DNA from: SG8-41 sp035649495
Lineage (GTDB): Bacteria > Pseudomonadota > Gammaproteobacteria > Burkholderiales > SG8-41
Assembly: GCA_035649495.1 (NCBI GenBank)
Contig: DASRJL010000092.1
Location: forward strand, 69,032-133,031
Reading direction: 5' to 3'
DNA: 64,000 bases
Under the pieces are notes generated by a model, which was given only the letters and a program-made list of their open reading frames with translations, made no database searches and had not been told where the DNA came from. Of the stretch, positions 9,930 to 16,645 are shown in pieces. Position 1 is the stretch's first letter. Every line of letters starts with the position of its first letter. A program made the translations under genes and the position numbers.

Positions 9930-10090
9930 GCTTCACTTGAACGGGAGGAAACGGAGATAACAGAGAAGAGCAAATCTTGAAGCCTCCGTTGACTCTGTTG
10001 CCTCCTGTTAAAGAACTTGAAGTTGAACCTACCTGTTCGCGGTCTTTCTCTGTGAACTCTGTGTGCTCTGTGGCAGAATCGGTTCGACTT
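9930..10090. repeat. Dispersed imperfect repeat (CTCTGTTGCCTCCTGTTAAA family)
   Basis: Gene-free DNA with fragments such as ggaggaaacggagataacagag, then cctccgttgactctgttgcc, tcctgttaaag and ctctgtgaactctgtg. The two arms are roughly complementary (AACAGAG against CTCTGTT; GGAGG against CCTCC), so the RNA could fold. The same word set recurs at 48020-48190. The lower GC and repetition mark it as a dispersed element rather than a regulatory leader. Confidence 0.6.
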
Positions 10091-10115
10091 CAGGATTAGC
10101 GGAGGAACTGCGTCG

Positions 10116-10892
10116 ATGGCACTGGTCGAGTACAGGGAAGAAGGCGGGATCGGTTTCATCACGCTGAACCGCCCGGAGAAGCTGAACGCGTTCTCGGACG
10201 AAGTCGGGGTCGCCTTTTGCGACGCGCTCTACCGTTTGAACGATGACGGCAACGCCCGGGTCGGAATCATCTCCGGCAACGGGCGGGCGTTCTGCAGCGG
10301 CGCGGACGTGAGGCAGCGCCAGATGCGCGCGAAGGAGGAAATGGAGAAGCTCGGCAGCCCGGCGGGCCGCGGCGGGAATTTCCGCGAGCCGTTCTTCCGT
10401 TCTTTCAACTCGAAGCCGATCATCGCCGCCGTGCACGGCTACGTGTACGGTCTCGGGGTGCGTATCGCGCTCTACGCCGACCTGCTGGTCGCGGCGCGTG
10501 ACGCGAAGTTCCAGATCACGGAAACGCCGCGCGGCCTGGACAGTACGCCGTTCTGGATGATGATCGCGAACCAGGGCGCGGGCGCCTTCGCGACCGAGGT
10601 TTCCCTTACCGGCCGGACCTGGACGGCGGAAGAGGCTGCCCGCCACGGATTGCTTACCCGGCTGTGCGAGGCGGGAGAGCATATCAAGGCAGCCGAGGAT
10701 CTCGCGCGAAAGATTCTCGAGAACCCGCCCCTGGCCGTGCAGGCCGTGGTCAAGGCGCGGCGGGCCATGCTCAACGAGATCGATGTTAAAGCTCATGCCA
10801 CGGGGCCGCGCGGCATGCATCTGACGGAGGACTTCCGCGAGAGCGCCGCCGCGTTCCTGGAGAAGCGCAAGCCGGTGTACCACGGACGCTGA
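10116..10892 (+). CDS. Enoyl-CoA hydratase/isomerase family protein
   Basis: 258 aa from the ATG at 10116, with a GCGGAGGAA ribosome site. This is a crotonase-fold protein: the N-terminal strand set (GIGFITLNRPEKLNAF), the oxyanion-hole segment SGNGRAFCSGADVR near residues 50-63, and the second oxyanion loop AAVHGYVYGLGVRIAL near 108-123. The catalytic loop reads ITETPRGLDSTPF, unusual compared with the FxxPExxLGL of true hydratases, so hydration should not be assumed. The C-terminus (EKRKPVYHGR) resembles members with a KPxxxGR tail. It probably acts on an acyl-CoA in the pathway served by its neighbours. Confidence 0.88.
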   Translation: MALVEYREEGGIGFITLNRPEKLNAFSDEVGVAFCDALYRLNDDGNARVGIISGNGRAFCSGADVRQRQMRAKEEMEKLGSPAGRGGNFREPFFRSFNSKPIIAAVHGYVYGLGVRIALYADLLVAARDAKFQITETPRGLDSTPFWMMIANQGAGAFATEVSLTGRTWTAEEAARHGLLTRLCEAGEHIKAAEDLARKILENPPLAVQAVVKARRAMLNEIDVKAHATGPRGMHLTEDFRESAAAFLEKRKPVYHGR

Positions 10893-10926
10893 CGACACGA
10901 GGATCCATACTTTCCGGAGAAACATC

Positions 10927-11250
10927 ATGACGACAGACACGGAAGAGATTTTCCCCCACATCGAGCGCTGGAAATCGGGCGGGCAGGGCGTTGCACTTGC
11001 CACGGTGGTGCAGACGTGGGGTTCTTCACCGCGGCCCGAAGGCAGTCACCTCGCGGTGAACGATCGCGGCGAGTTCGTCGGCTCGGTCTCGGGTGGGTGC
11101 ATAGAAGGGGCGGTGGTGACCGAAGCGCTCGCCACGATCAAGGACGGCAGCCCGCGCACGCTCGAATTCGGCGTCTCCGACGAGCAGGCCTGGGAGGTCG
11201 GGCTCGCCTGCGGCGGCAAGGTGCGCGTGTTCGTGGAGCGTGTCGAGTGA
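10927..11250 (+). CDS. XdhC/CoxI-family protein, N-terminal-domain-only form
   Basis: 107 aa. It carries the XdhC_CoxI domain with SSPRPEGSHLAV, the glycine-rich GSVSGGCIEG and LACGGKVRVF near the C-terminus; both contain conserved Cys. XdhC proteins load sulfurated molybdenum cofactor into xanthine-dehydrogenase or CO-dehydrogenase type enzymes. The Rossmann half, often fused, is encoded by the next gene, which overlaps this stop by 4 bases (GTGA). The split is seen in CoxI/CoxF-like pairs. No molybdenum hydroxylase structural gene is in the window, so its client must be elsewhere. Confidence 0.82.
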   Translation: MTTDTEEIFPHIERWKSGGQGVALATVVQTWGSSPRPEGSHLAVNDRGEFVGSVSGGCIEGAVVTEALATIKDGSPRTLEFGVSDEQAWEVGLACGGKVRVFVERVE

Positions 11251-11939
11251 AAAAGACGCTCTACGAACGGTTGCGGGCGGTGACTGCGGCGGGAGCTTCC
11301 GCCGCTGTGGTGACGCGGCTCGGGGACGGCGCGCAAAGCCTGTTCGACGGCGAGCGCTGGGAAGAAGGGCTGACGCTCGACGAGGAGCGTCGTGCCGTCG
11401 TGCGCCGGATGCTCGTCGCCGACAAGAGCGGCATACTCGCCGGAACGGAGGATCTTTTCGTGCGCTCGTACGCCCGCCCGCCGCGCCTGATCGTCGTCGG
11501 CGCCGCGCACATCAGCCAGTTCCTCGCGCCGATGGCGGCGCTCGCCGGCTTCGAAGTGATCATCATCGACCCGCGGCGCGCCTTCGCGAGCGCGGAACGC
11601 TTTCCGGGCGTGACGCTGATCGATCAATGGCCCGATGAAGCGTTCAAGAAGCTGAATCTCGATGCGACGAGCGCCGTCGTGACGCTCACCCACGATCCGA
11701 AGATCGACGATCCCGCGTTGATCGCCGCGCTCGGGAGCCCGGTGTTCTACGTCGGCGCCCTGGGCAGCAAGCGCACGCACGCCAAGCGCGTGGACCGCCT
11801 CGCCGAGGCGGGGCTGGCCGACAAGGCCGGGCGCATCCACGCGCCGGTGGGGCTCGACCTGGGCGGCCGCTCGCCGCGCGAGATCGCCGTTTCCATCCTG
11901 TCCCAGGTGATCCAGGTCCGTTACAAGGGCGAGGCTTGA
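11247..11939 (+). CDS. XdhC-family protein with C-terminal Rossmann domain
   Basis: 230 aa from the GTG at 11247, coupled to the previous stop. Residues 1-75 form a short XdhC-like region; from about residue 80 a Rossmann fold starts with RLIVVGAAHISQFLAPMAAL. The usual family motif is GAGHVA, so Ala replaces the second Gly. It continues with EVIIIDPRRAFASAERFPG, DQWPDEA and VVTLTHDPKIDDPAL, and ends in GLDLGGRSPREIAVSILSQV; the last two are highly typical of XdhC/CoxI proteins. It likely acts with the 107-aa partner in molybdenum-cofactor sulfuration or insertion. Confidence 0.85.
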   Translation: MKKTLYERLRAVTAAGASAAVVTRLGDGAQSLFDGERWEEGLTLDEERRAVVRRMLVADKSGILAGTEDLFVRSYARPPRLIVVGAAHISQFLAPMAALAGFEVIIIDPRRAFASAERFPGVTLIDQWPDEAFKKLNLDATSAVVTLTHDPKIDDPALIAALGSPVFYVGALGSKRTHAKRVDRLAEAGLADKAGRIHAPVGLDLGGRSPREIAVSILSQVIQVRYKGEA

Positions 11940-12361
11940 GCGCCAGCCAGATCTATCACGACGCGATCAAAGCGCTTGCCGCCGCCGCGACCGGCGAGGG
12001 CACGCTCGCATTAGCGGACGGGCGGGCGCTCGTCGACAATCCTCTCTGCGGCGATCGCGTGGACATGGAGGTCAAGATGACGGATGGCCGTGTGGCCGCT
12101 ATCGCGCACCGGGTTCGGGGTTGCCTGTTGTGCCGCGCGGCGGCTTCGGTCATCGGCAAGCACGCGGCGGGCGCCAGCCCCGGGGACATCGAGCGGATCA
12201 GCATCGGTGTAGCGGAGATGCTCGAAAAGCAGGCCCCGTCTCCAGCCGCGTGGAAGGATCTCGAAGCGTTCTCGCCGGTGCACAGTCATCGCAGCCGCTA
12301 CCGCTGCGTGCAGCTGCCGTTCGAGGCGCTGCTCGCGGCGCTGCGCGCGGCAGGTTGCTGA
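11936..12361 (+). CDS. NifU/IscU-like iron-sulfur scaffold protein
   Basis: 141 aa. The TTG at 11936 overlaps the stop of the XdhC gene by 4 bases, implying translational coupling. The three scaffold cysteines expected in SUF/IscU folds are present: NPLCGDRV near residue 38, GCLLCRAAAS near 63-66, and YRCVQLPFEAL near 125. This makes it a U-type scaffold that assembles and transfers Fe-S clusters. Its place directly after two XdhC proteins suggests it provides clusters for a molybdenum hydroxylase, which carries [2Fe-2S] centres (inference). No nifS/iscS is adjacent. Confidence 0.85.
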   Translation: MSASQIYHDAIKALAAAATGEGTLALADGRALVDNPLCGDRVDMEVKMTDGRVAAIAHRVRGCLLCRAAASVIGKHAAGASPGDIERISIGVAEMLEKQAPSPAAWKDLEAFSPVHSHRSRYRCVQLPFEALLAALRAAGC

Positions 12362-12363
12362 TC

Positions 12364-12394
12364 GTCAGGGGTCAGGCGTCAGGGGTCAGGCGTC
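12364..12394 (+). repeat. Short tandem repeat, 14-bp unit
   Basis: Two exact copies of GTCAGGGGTCAGGC plus the start of a third, in the gap between the NifU-like gene and the selenoprotein gene. Complementary versions (cctgacccctgac) occur at 24647-24684, so this is a dispersed family in this genome. Function unknown. Confidence 0.85.
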
Positions 12395-12455
12395 GCAGGT
12401 CACCTTTCGACTAGAATCGATTTCGACCGTATCTTGTTGCACGCGAGGAGCGACC

Positions 12456-14075
12456 ATGACGAGCAGCATGCTGGTTTACGACCCGGTAGCGCCTTGTCTC
12501 ACGCAGCCGCGGGAGCCCGGGCGATCGCTGGACAGCCTGGCCGGCAAAGTCATCGGCTTCATCGACAACTCGAAGCCGAATTTCAATCACCTGGTCGAGG
12601 ACCTGTCACGAATCCTGGTCGAGCAACATGGCGCGAAGGGCGTCGTCCTTCGCCGCAAGCGCAGCGCTTCTCAGGGTCTGGCGGAAGCCATGATGAACGA
12701 GCTCGTCGGCCAGGTGGATGCCGTCATCACGGGATCCGGCGACTGAGGCTCCTGCACGTCGTGGAGTGTCCACGACACGGTAGAGGCGGCGAAGCGGGGG
12801 AAAGCGGCGCTCACGGTATGCTCGACGAGCTTCGTGGGGCTTGGACGCGCGCAGCAAAAAGCCCTGGGCTCGCCCGACCTGCCGATCGCGGTGGTCCCGC
12901 ATCCGTTCGGTACCCGCTCGCGCGACGAGCTCGGGCGAATCGCAGCGGAGTGCGCCGGGGATATCGCACGCCTTCTGTGCGAGGCGCCCGGTGGCCCGAC
13001 CGCGACGGCGGCGGCTCTGCCGGCGGCGCCGCGCGCCAGGCTCATCGAGGCGCCGGGCGGGCTCGACGAGCTCAACAAGCTCTACATGAGCCGGCGCTGG
13101 GGAGACGGGCTGATCATCGCGCCGCCCACGGAGGAGGCCGTACGGCGGATGCTGCGCCACACGCGTCGCGCTCCGGACGAAGTGGTGGCGACGATCGCCC
13201 CGGGCATGGGAGCGGCCACCGTCGAGTACATCGCCATACAGGGCGTGATGGCGGGCTGCTATCCGGAGTACCTCCCGGTGCTGATTGCCGCCGCAGAGGC
13301 CGTCGCCACGCGGCAGTTCCACCTGCAGGCGATACAGGCCACCACCAACCCCTCGGCGGTATGGCTCATCATCAACGGTCCGATCGCGCGCCGGCTCGAA
13401 GTAAACGCCGGAGCGGGCTGCCTGGGACAGGGCGCGTGGGCGAATGCGACCCTCGGGCGGGCGCTGCGGCTCATTCTGCAGAACATCGGCGGCGCGTTGC
13501 CCGGGGAAATGGACCGGGCGACGCAGGGGCAGCCCGGCAAGTACACGTTCTGCTGCGCCGAGAACGAGGAGGCGAGCCCATGGGAGGCGCTGCACGTCGA
13601 GCGCGGCTTCGCGGCCGATACGAGCACCGTGACCGTCGTCGGTGCGCTCGGGACGTGGAGCATGAACATGACTGCGCGCAGGGCCGAAGAGGTGATCGCC
13701 ATGATCGGCGACACCATGCAGTATCCCGCGAGCAGCGATTACGTCTACGGCGGCGCGCCTTTCATCATCCTGGCGCCGCAGCACGCGAACCTCTTCCACG
13801 GTGAAGGCTGGGGAAAGAGCGAGGTGAAGCGCCGGCTGTGGGAGGCCTCGAAGATGCGCGCGGGACGCGCGAAGGGCAGCGAGTTCGAGCGCATGGCCAC
13901 GGGGCGCCGCGCGGAGCTCGGCGAGATCGGGCCCGACACGATAGTGCCGATTTCCGCGAAGCCGGAAGACCTGAGCATCGTGGTGGCCGGCGGGCCGGGC
14001 TCGCATTCGGTCTTCGTGCCCGTGTCGGCGCACACCCGGTCGGTGACCCGGGAAGTGGAGATGATGTCCCTGTAA
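12456..14075 (+). CDS. UGSC-family selenoprotein, in-frame UGA at 12744-12746 read as selenocysteine
   Basis: One reading frame of 540 codons: ATG at 12456 (ribosome site GAGGAG at 12445-12450), a single internal TGA at 12744-12746, and the true stop at 14073-14075. The TGA lies in ...ITGSGD-TGA-GSCTSWSVHD..., giving Sec97 in a U-G-S-C motif, the signature of the UGSC family, in which Cys often replaces Sec (CGSC). Residues before and after the TGA belong to one domain (VIGFIDNSKPNFNHLVE upstream, ALTVCSTSFV downstream), so the frame is continuous and not two genes. From about residue 185 there is a further roughly 350-aa domain rich in conserved Gly, Cys and His (GCLGQGAWAN, FCCAENEEASPWE, PHANLFHGEGWG-like). 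A thiol or selenol redox function is likely; the substrate is unknown. It may be co-transcribed with the Fe-S and molybdenum maturation genes 95 bp upstream. Confidence 0.88.
12744..12776 (+). promoter_or_regulatory. Candidate bacterial SECIS element downstream of the recoded UGA
   Basis: Immediately after the TGA, bases 12758-12765 (GTCGTGGA) pair perfectly with 12769-12776 (TCCACGAC), leaving the 3-base loop GTG at 12766-12768. The first loop base is G and lies 20 nt after the UGA. This falls within the spacing and loop-G rules described for bacterial SECIS elements, which recruit SelB with Sec-tRNA. The stem lies inside coding sequence, as expected in bacteria. Assignment rests on geometry alone. 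Confidence 0.7.
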
Positions 14076-14095
14076 CCCTGCTCGCCGGGGACGGT

Positions 14096-15229
14096 CTACT
14101 TGGAAGTCATTACCCAGACTCCGTCCCAGTCCTCGGGAGGCGGAGTCTCGCGGAAAATCTCGGAGCGCTCCAGGAACACCTTGCTCGGCTTGTCCGCCGG
14201 GTTCAAGGCCAGCACCTGCCGGAAGCAGTCGATCGCCTGTCCCCAGCGCTGCCCGCGATAGCCCTGCATGCCGTCGTTGAAGAAGCCGATGGCGCGCTCG
14301 ACGCTCGGGAAGCGCTCGGCGGAATAGTGATCCATCGCCTCGTAGATCGCCACCGGCTCGGTCTTGCCCTTCACGCGCAGGAGGTCGATCTCACGCAGCA
14401 GGTGATCGTTTTTCAGCTCGCGCCGGGTGGTCTCCCCGATCAGTATCTTGCTGCCGTAGGTCTTGGTGACGCCTTCCAGCCGCGAGGCCAGGTTCACCGA
14501 GTCGCCGATCACCGTGTATTCCATGCGCTTGGGCGATCCGATGTTGCCGACGATGACAGACCCCGTCGCGATCCCGATCCCGATGTTGATCAGGTACAAG
14601 AGCTTGCTGCCGAGGCGGATGGTAATGAGGCTCTGCTGATGCTCGGGCTCTATCCGCTCGCAATAGCGCCACAGGAACTCGATGTTCGGCGTAAGCTTTT
14701 TCGCGATCACGAAGAACTCGCAGATCGCGTGGGTCGGCGACGCGAAGAACAGTATGGTCAGCATGATCCCGATGATCTGCCAGTCCGCCCAGCCGCTGTC
14801 GAGCCAGCGATTGCCGAGGTACATGCCGATCCCGACGAACAGGGTCGCCATCGGGCCGTGAAACAGGGTCACGCGCAGAAACGCGTAGAACGGCAGGTTG
14901 AGCGTGCAGACGATGGCCTTCGAAACGTCGCGCGTATCGCTCTTTTCGTTTTTGCCGAGGGTCTCCAGGACGCGGGTGACCGGCTGCACGTGGCGCCAGA
15001 TGAGATAGAGATCCGGTAGCGTGTAGCCCGGCACGACGAAGAAGGCGATCAGCAGGAAGTCGAGCCATTGCTGCCCGGTGAATTCCAGGCCGAGAGCTAC
15101 CAGGACGAACATGACCGCGACCGCCGCCAGAGAGCCCCACACGTACGTCCACACGAGGTACATGAGAAAACCTTTTGCCGTGGGCAAGCGGTTTTCCGGC
15201 ATCGGCGTCCTGAGCTCTGAGCTCGTCAT
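14096..15229 (-). CDS. Membrane protein with partial class III adenylate cyclase domain
   Basis: 377 aa. About four membrane helices lie in residues 25-170. From about residue 215 comes the second half of a class III cyclase domain: NIGIGIATGSVIVGNIG, EYTVIGDSVNLASRLEGV, then ILIGETT and the VKGKTEPVAIYE tail, followed by a TPR-like segment. The first half, with the metal-binding Asp residues (the LFADIRGFT-type motif and the GDxxxA motif), is missing. The helix start SLITIRLGSKLLYLI runs straight into the cyclase, as if an in-frame internal deletion joined them near position 14590. As written it should not be catalytic alone; a regulatory pseudo-cyclase or an assembly collapse are alternatives. 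It is divergent from the STAS gene and near other signalling genes. Confidence 0.7.
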   Translation of the reverse strand: MTSSELRTPMPENRLPTAKGFLMYLVWTYVWGSLAAVAVMFVLVALGLEFTGQQWLDFLLIAFFVVPGYTLPDLYLIWRHVQPVTRVLETLGKNEKSDTRDVSKAIVCTLNLPFYAFLRVTLFHGPMATLFVGIGMYLGNRWLDSGWADWQIIGIMLTILFFASPTHAICEFFVIAKKLTPNIEFLWRYCERIEPEHQQSLITIRLGSKLLYLINIGIGIATGSVIVGNIGSPKRMEYTVIGDSVNLASRLEGVTKTYGSKILIGETTRRELKNDHLLREIDLLRVKGKTEPVAIYEAMDHYSAERFPSVERAIGFFNDGMQGYRGQRWGQAIDCFRQVLALNPADKPSKVFLERSEIFRETPPPEDWDGVWVMTSK

Positions 15230-15335
15230 GAAACGGGGCTTTCGTGGCAGAATACCTGAATTCCGACGGAGCGTCGGTGTCCGCTGGACCCGCGGGCGCT
15301 CCCCGGACAGACACCGATCTCAGAGAACATCCGGA

Positions 15336-15689
15336 ATGGAACTCGAAACGCGGCGCGTCGGCGACAGCATCGTGGTGAGTCCGCGCGGGCGCGTCGACCA
15401 TGTCACCGCGGACGCATTCTCGGCGGCGCTGGCGACCCACGTGGCGCAATGCGCGAGCGGCGGCCCGGCGATCGTGCTGGACATGTCCGGCGTCGACTAC
15501 ATCAGCAGCGTCGGCCTGCGGGCCCTGATGGTTGCCGCGAAGCAGGTGAAGGCGCAGAGCGGACGTATCGTGATCGCGGCGCTGACGCCGATGGTGCGCG
15601 AGGTGTTCCAGATCAGCCGTTTCCACCTGGTGTTCGCCCTGTTCGACGAGGTTGACGCCGCGCTCGAGTCGCTGCAGAAGCCGGCATGA
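15336..15689 (+). CDS. STAS-domain anti-anti-sigma factor (RsbV/SpoIIAA-like)
   Basis: 117 aa from the ATG at 15336. The whole protein is one STAS domain: SIVVSPRGRVDHVTADAF, then AIVLDMSGVDYISSVGLRAL, whose Ser pair is the usual phosphorylation site, then VFQISRFHLVFALF. Such antagonists bind an HATPase anti-sigma kinase when dephosphorylated. Both partners appear in the window: a SpoIIE phosphatase at 16645-18753 and an HATPase protein at 19849-20280. The next gene overlaps the stop by 4 bases (ATGA). Confidence 0.9.
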   Translation: MELETRRVGDSIVVSPRGRVDHVTADAFSAALATHVAQCASGGPAIVLDMSGVDYISSVGLRALMVAAKQVKAQSGRIVIAALTPMVREVFQISRFHLVFALFDEVDAALESLQKPA

Positions 15690-16645
15690 AAGTACGGTTC
15701 TGGGGCACGCGCGGCTCCATCCCCGTGTCGGTCACCGCGCCGGACATCCGGGCGAAGCTGCTCGCAGCGCTTGCCGGCGCGGTCGGCCGCTCGCTCGATA
15801 CCCCGGAGAAGATCGCCGACTACGTGGACCGGCAGCTCGGGTTCGAGACATCGGGCACTTTTGGCGGGCATTCTTCCTGCGTCGAGCTGACCGGGGACGA
15901 TGCGTCGCACGTGATCCTCGACATGGGCAGCGGCGCGCGCCCGCTGGGACAGCACCTCCTGGAAAAGTACGGCCCGGACGCTCCCCGGACCTATCACGTC
16001 TTCATGTCGCACCTGCACTGGGACCACATCATGGGGTTCCCTTTCTTCGGGCCGGTATACGTGCCGGGCAACCGCATCGTCATACACGGCTGCCACGCCG
16101 GAATCGAGGAGGCGTTTCGCCGGCAGCAGGCCGAGCCGAGCTTCCCCGTCGATTTTTCCCAGCTCGCGGCGGACGTCGAGTTCCGCCGGCTCACGCCCGG
16201 CGAGAGCTACGCCATCGCCGGCCTGCGCGTCACGCCCAAATTGCAGCTCCACGCCGGCGATTCGTTCGGTTATCGACTCGAGGCGGGCGGCAAGTGCGTG
16301 GTCTACTCGACCGACTCGGAGCACCGGCTCGATAACCGGGAGGAGCGGGAGGGCTTCATCGAATTCTTCGGTGGCGCCGACCTGGTGATTTTCGACGCCA
16401 TGTATTCCCTGTTCGAGGCGATCTCGGTCAAGGCCGACTGGGGCCACTCCAGCAACATCGTCGGCGTGGAGCTGTGCCAGGCGGCGCGCGCGAAAACGCT
16501 CGCCCTGTTTCACCACGAGCCGGCGTTCGACGATACGCGCGTCGCGAGCGTGCTGCAGGAAACGCGGCGGTTCGAGGAGATTACGCGCGACGGCCACCAG
16601 CTCGAAGTGATCGCTGCGTATGACGGCCTCGAGCTGGAGGTGTGA
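15686..16645 (+). CDS. Metallo-beta-lactamase-fold phosphodiesterase-like hydrolase
   Basis: 319 aa, ATGA-coupled to the STAS gene. The N-terminus MKVRFWGTRGSIPV and GGHSSCVEL, with VILDMGSGARPLG, mark a subgroup of MBL hydrolases related to PhnP and cyclic-nucleotide phosphodiesterases. The metal motif is HLHWDH near residue 109; later ligands are YSTDSEH near 208 and HHEPAF near 277. It has no signal peptide, so it is cytoplasmic. Given the cyclase-like gene next door and the signalling context, hydrolysis of a cyclic nucleotide or similar phosphodiester is plausible, but this is inference. Confidence 0.85.
   Translation: MKVRFWGTRGSIPVSVTAPDIRAKLLAALAGAVGRSLDTPEKIADYVDRQLGFETSGTFGGHSSCVELTGDDASHVILDMGSGARPLGQHLLEKYGPDAPRTYHVFMSHLHWDHIMGFPFFGPVYVPGNRIVIHGCHAGIEEAFRRQQAEPSFPVDFSQLAADVEFRRLTPGESYAIAGLRVTPKLQLHAGDSFGYRLEAGGKCVVYSTDSEHRLDNREEREGFIEFFGGADLVIFDAMYSLFEAISVKADWGHSSNIVGVELCQAARAKTLALFHHEPAFDDTRVASVLQETRRFEEITRDGHQLEVIAAYDGLELEV

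Noticed and set aside
12364..12394. Possible CRISPR from the GTCAGGGGTCAGGC repeats
   Set aside because: The units are directly adjacent, with no spacers, only two copies and no cas genes.
12834..14075. A separate gene starting at the GTG near 12834, downstream of the UGA
   Set aside because: No ribosome site precedes it, conserved family residues lie between the TGA and this codon, and the frame is continuous with the 12456 start.
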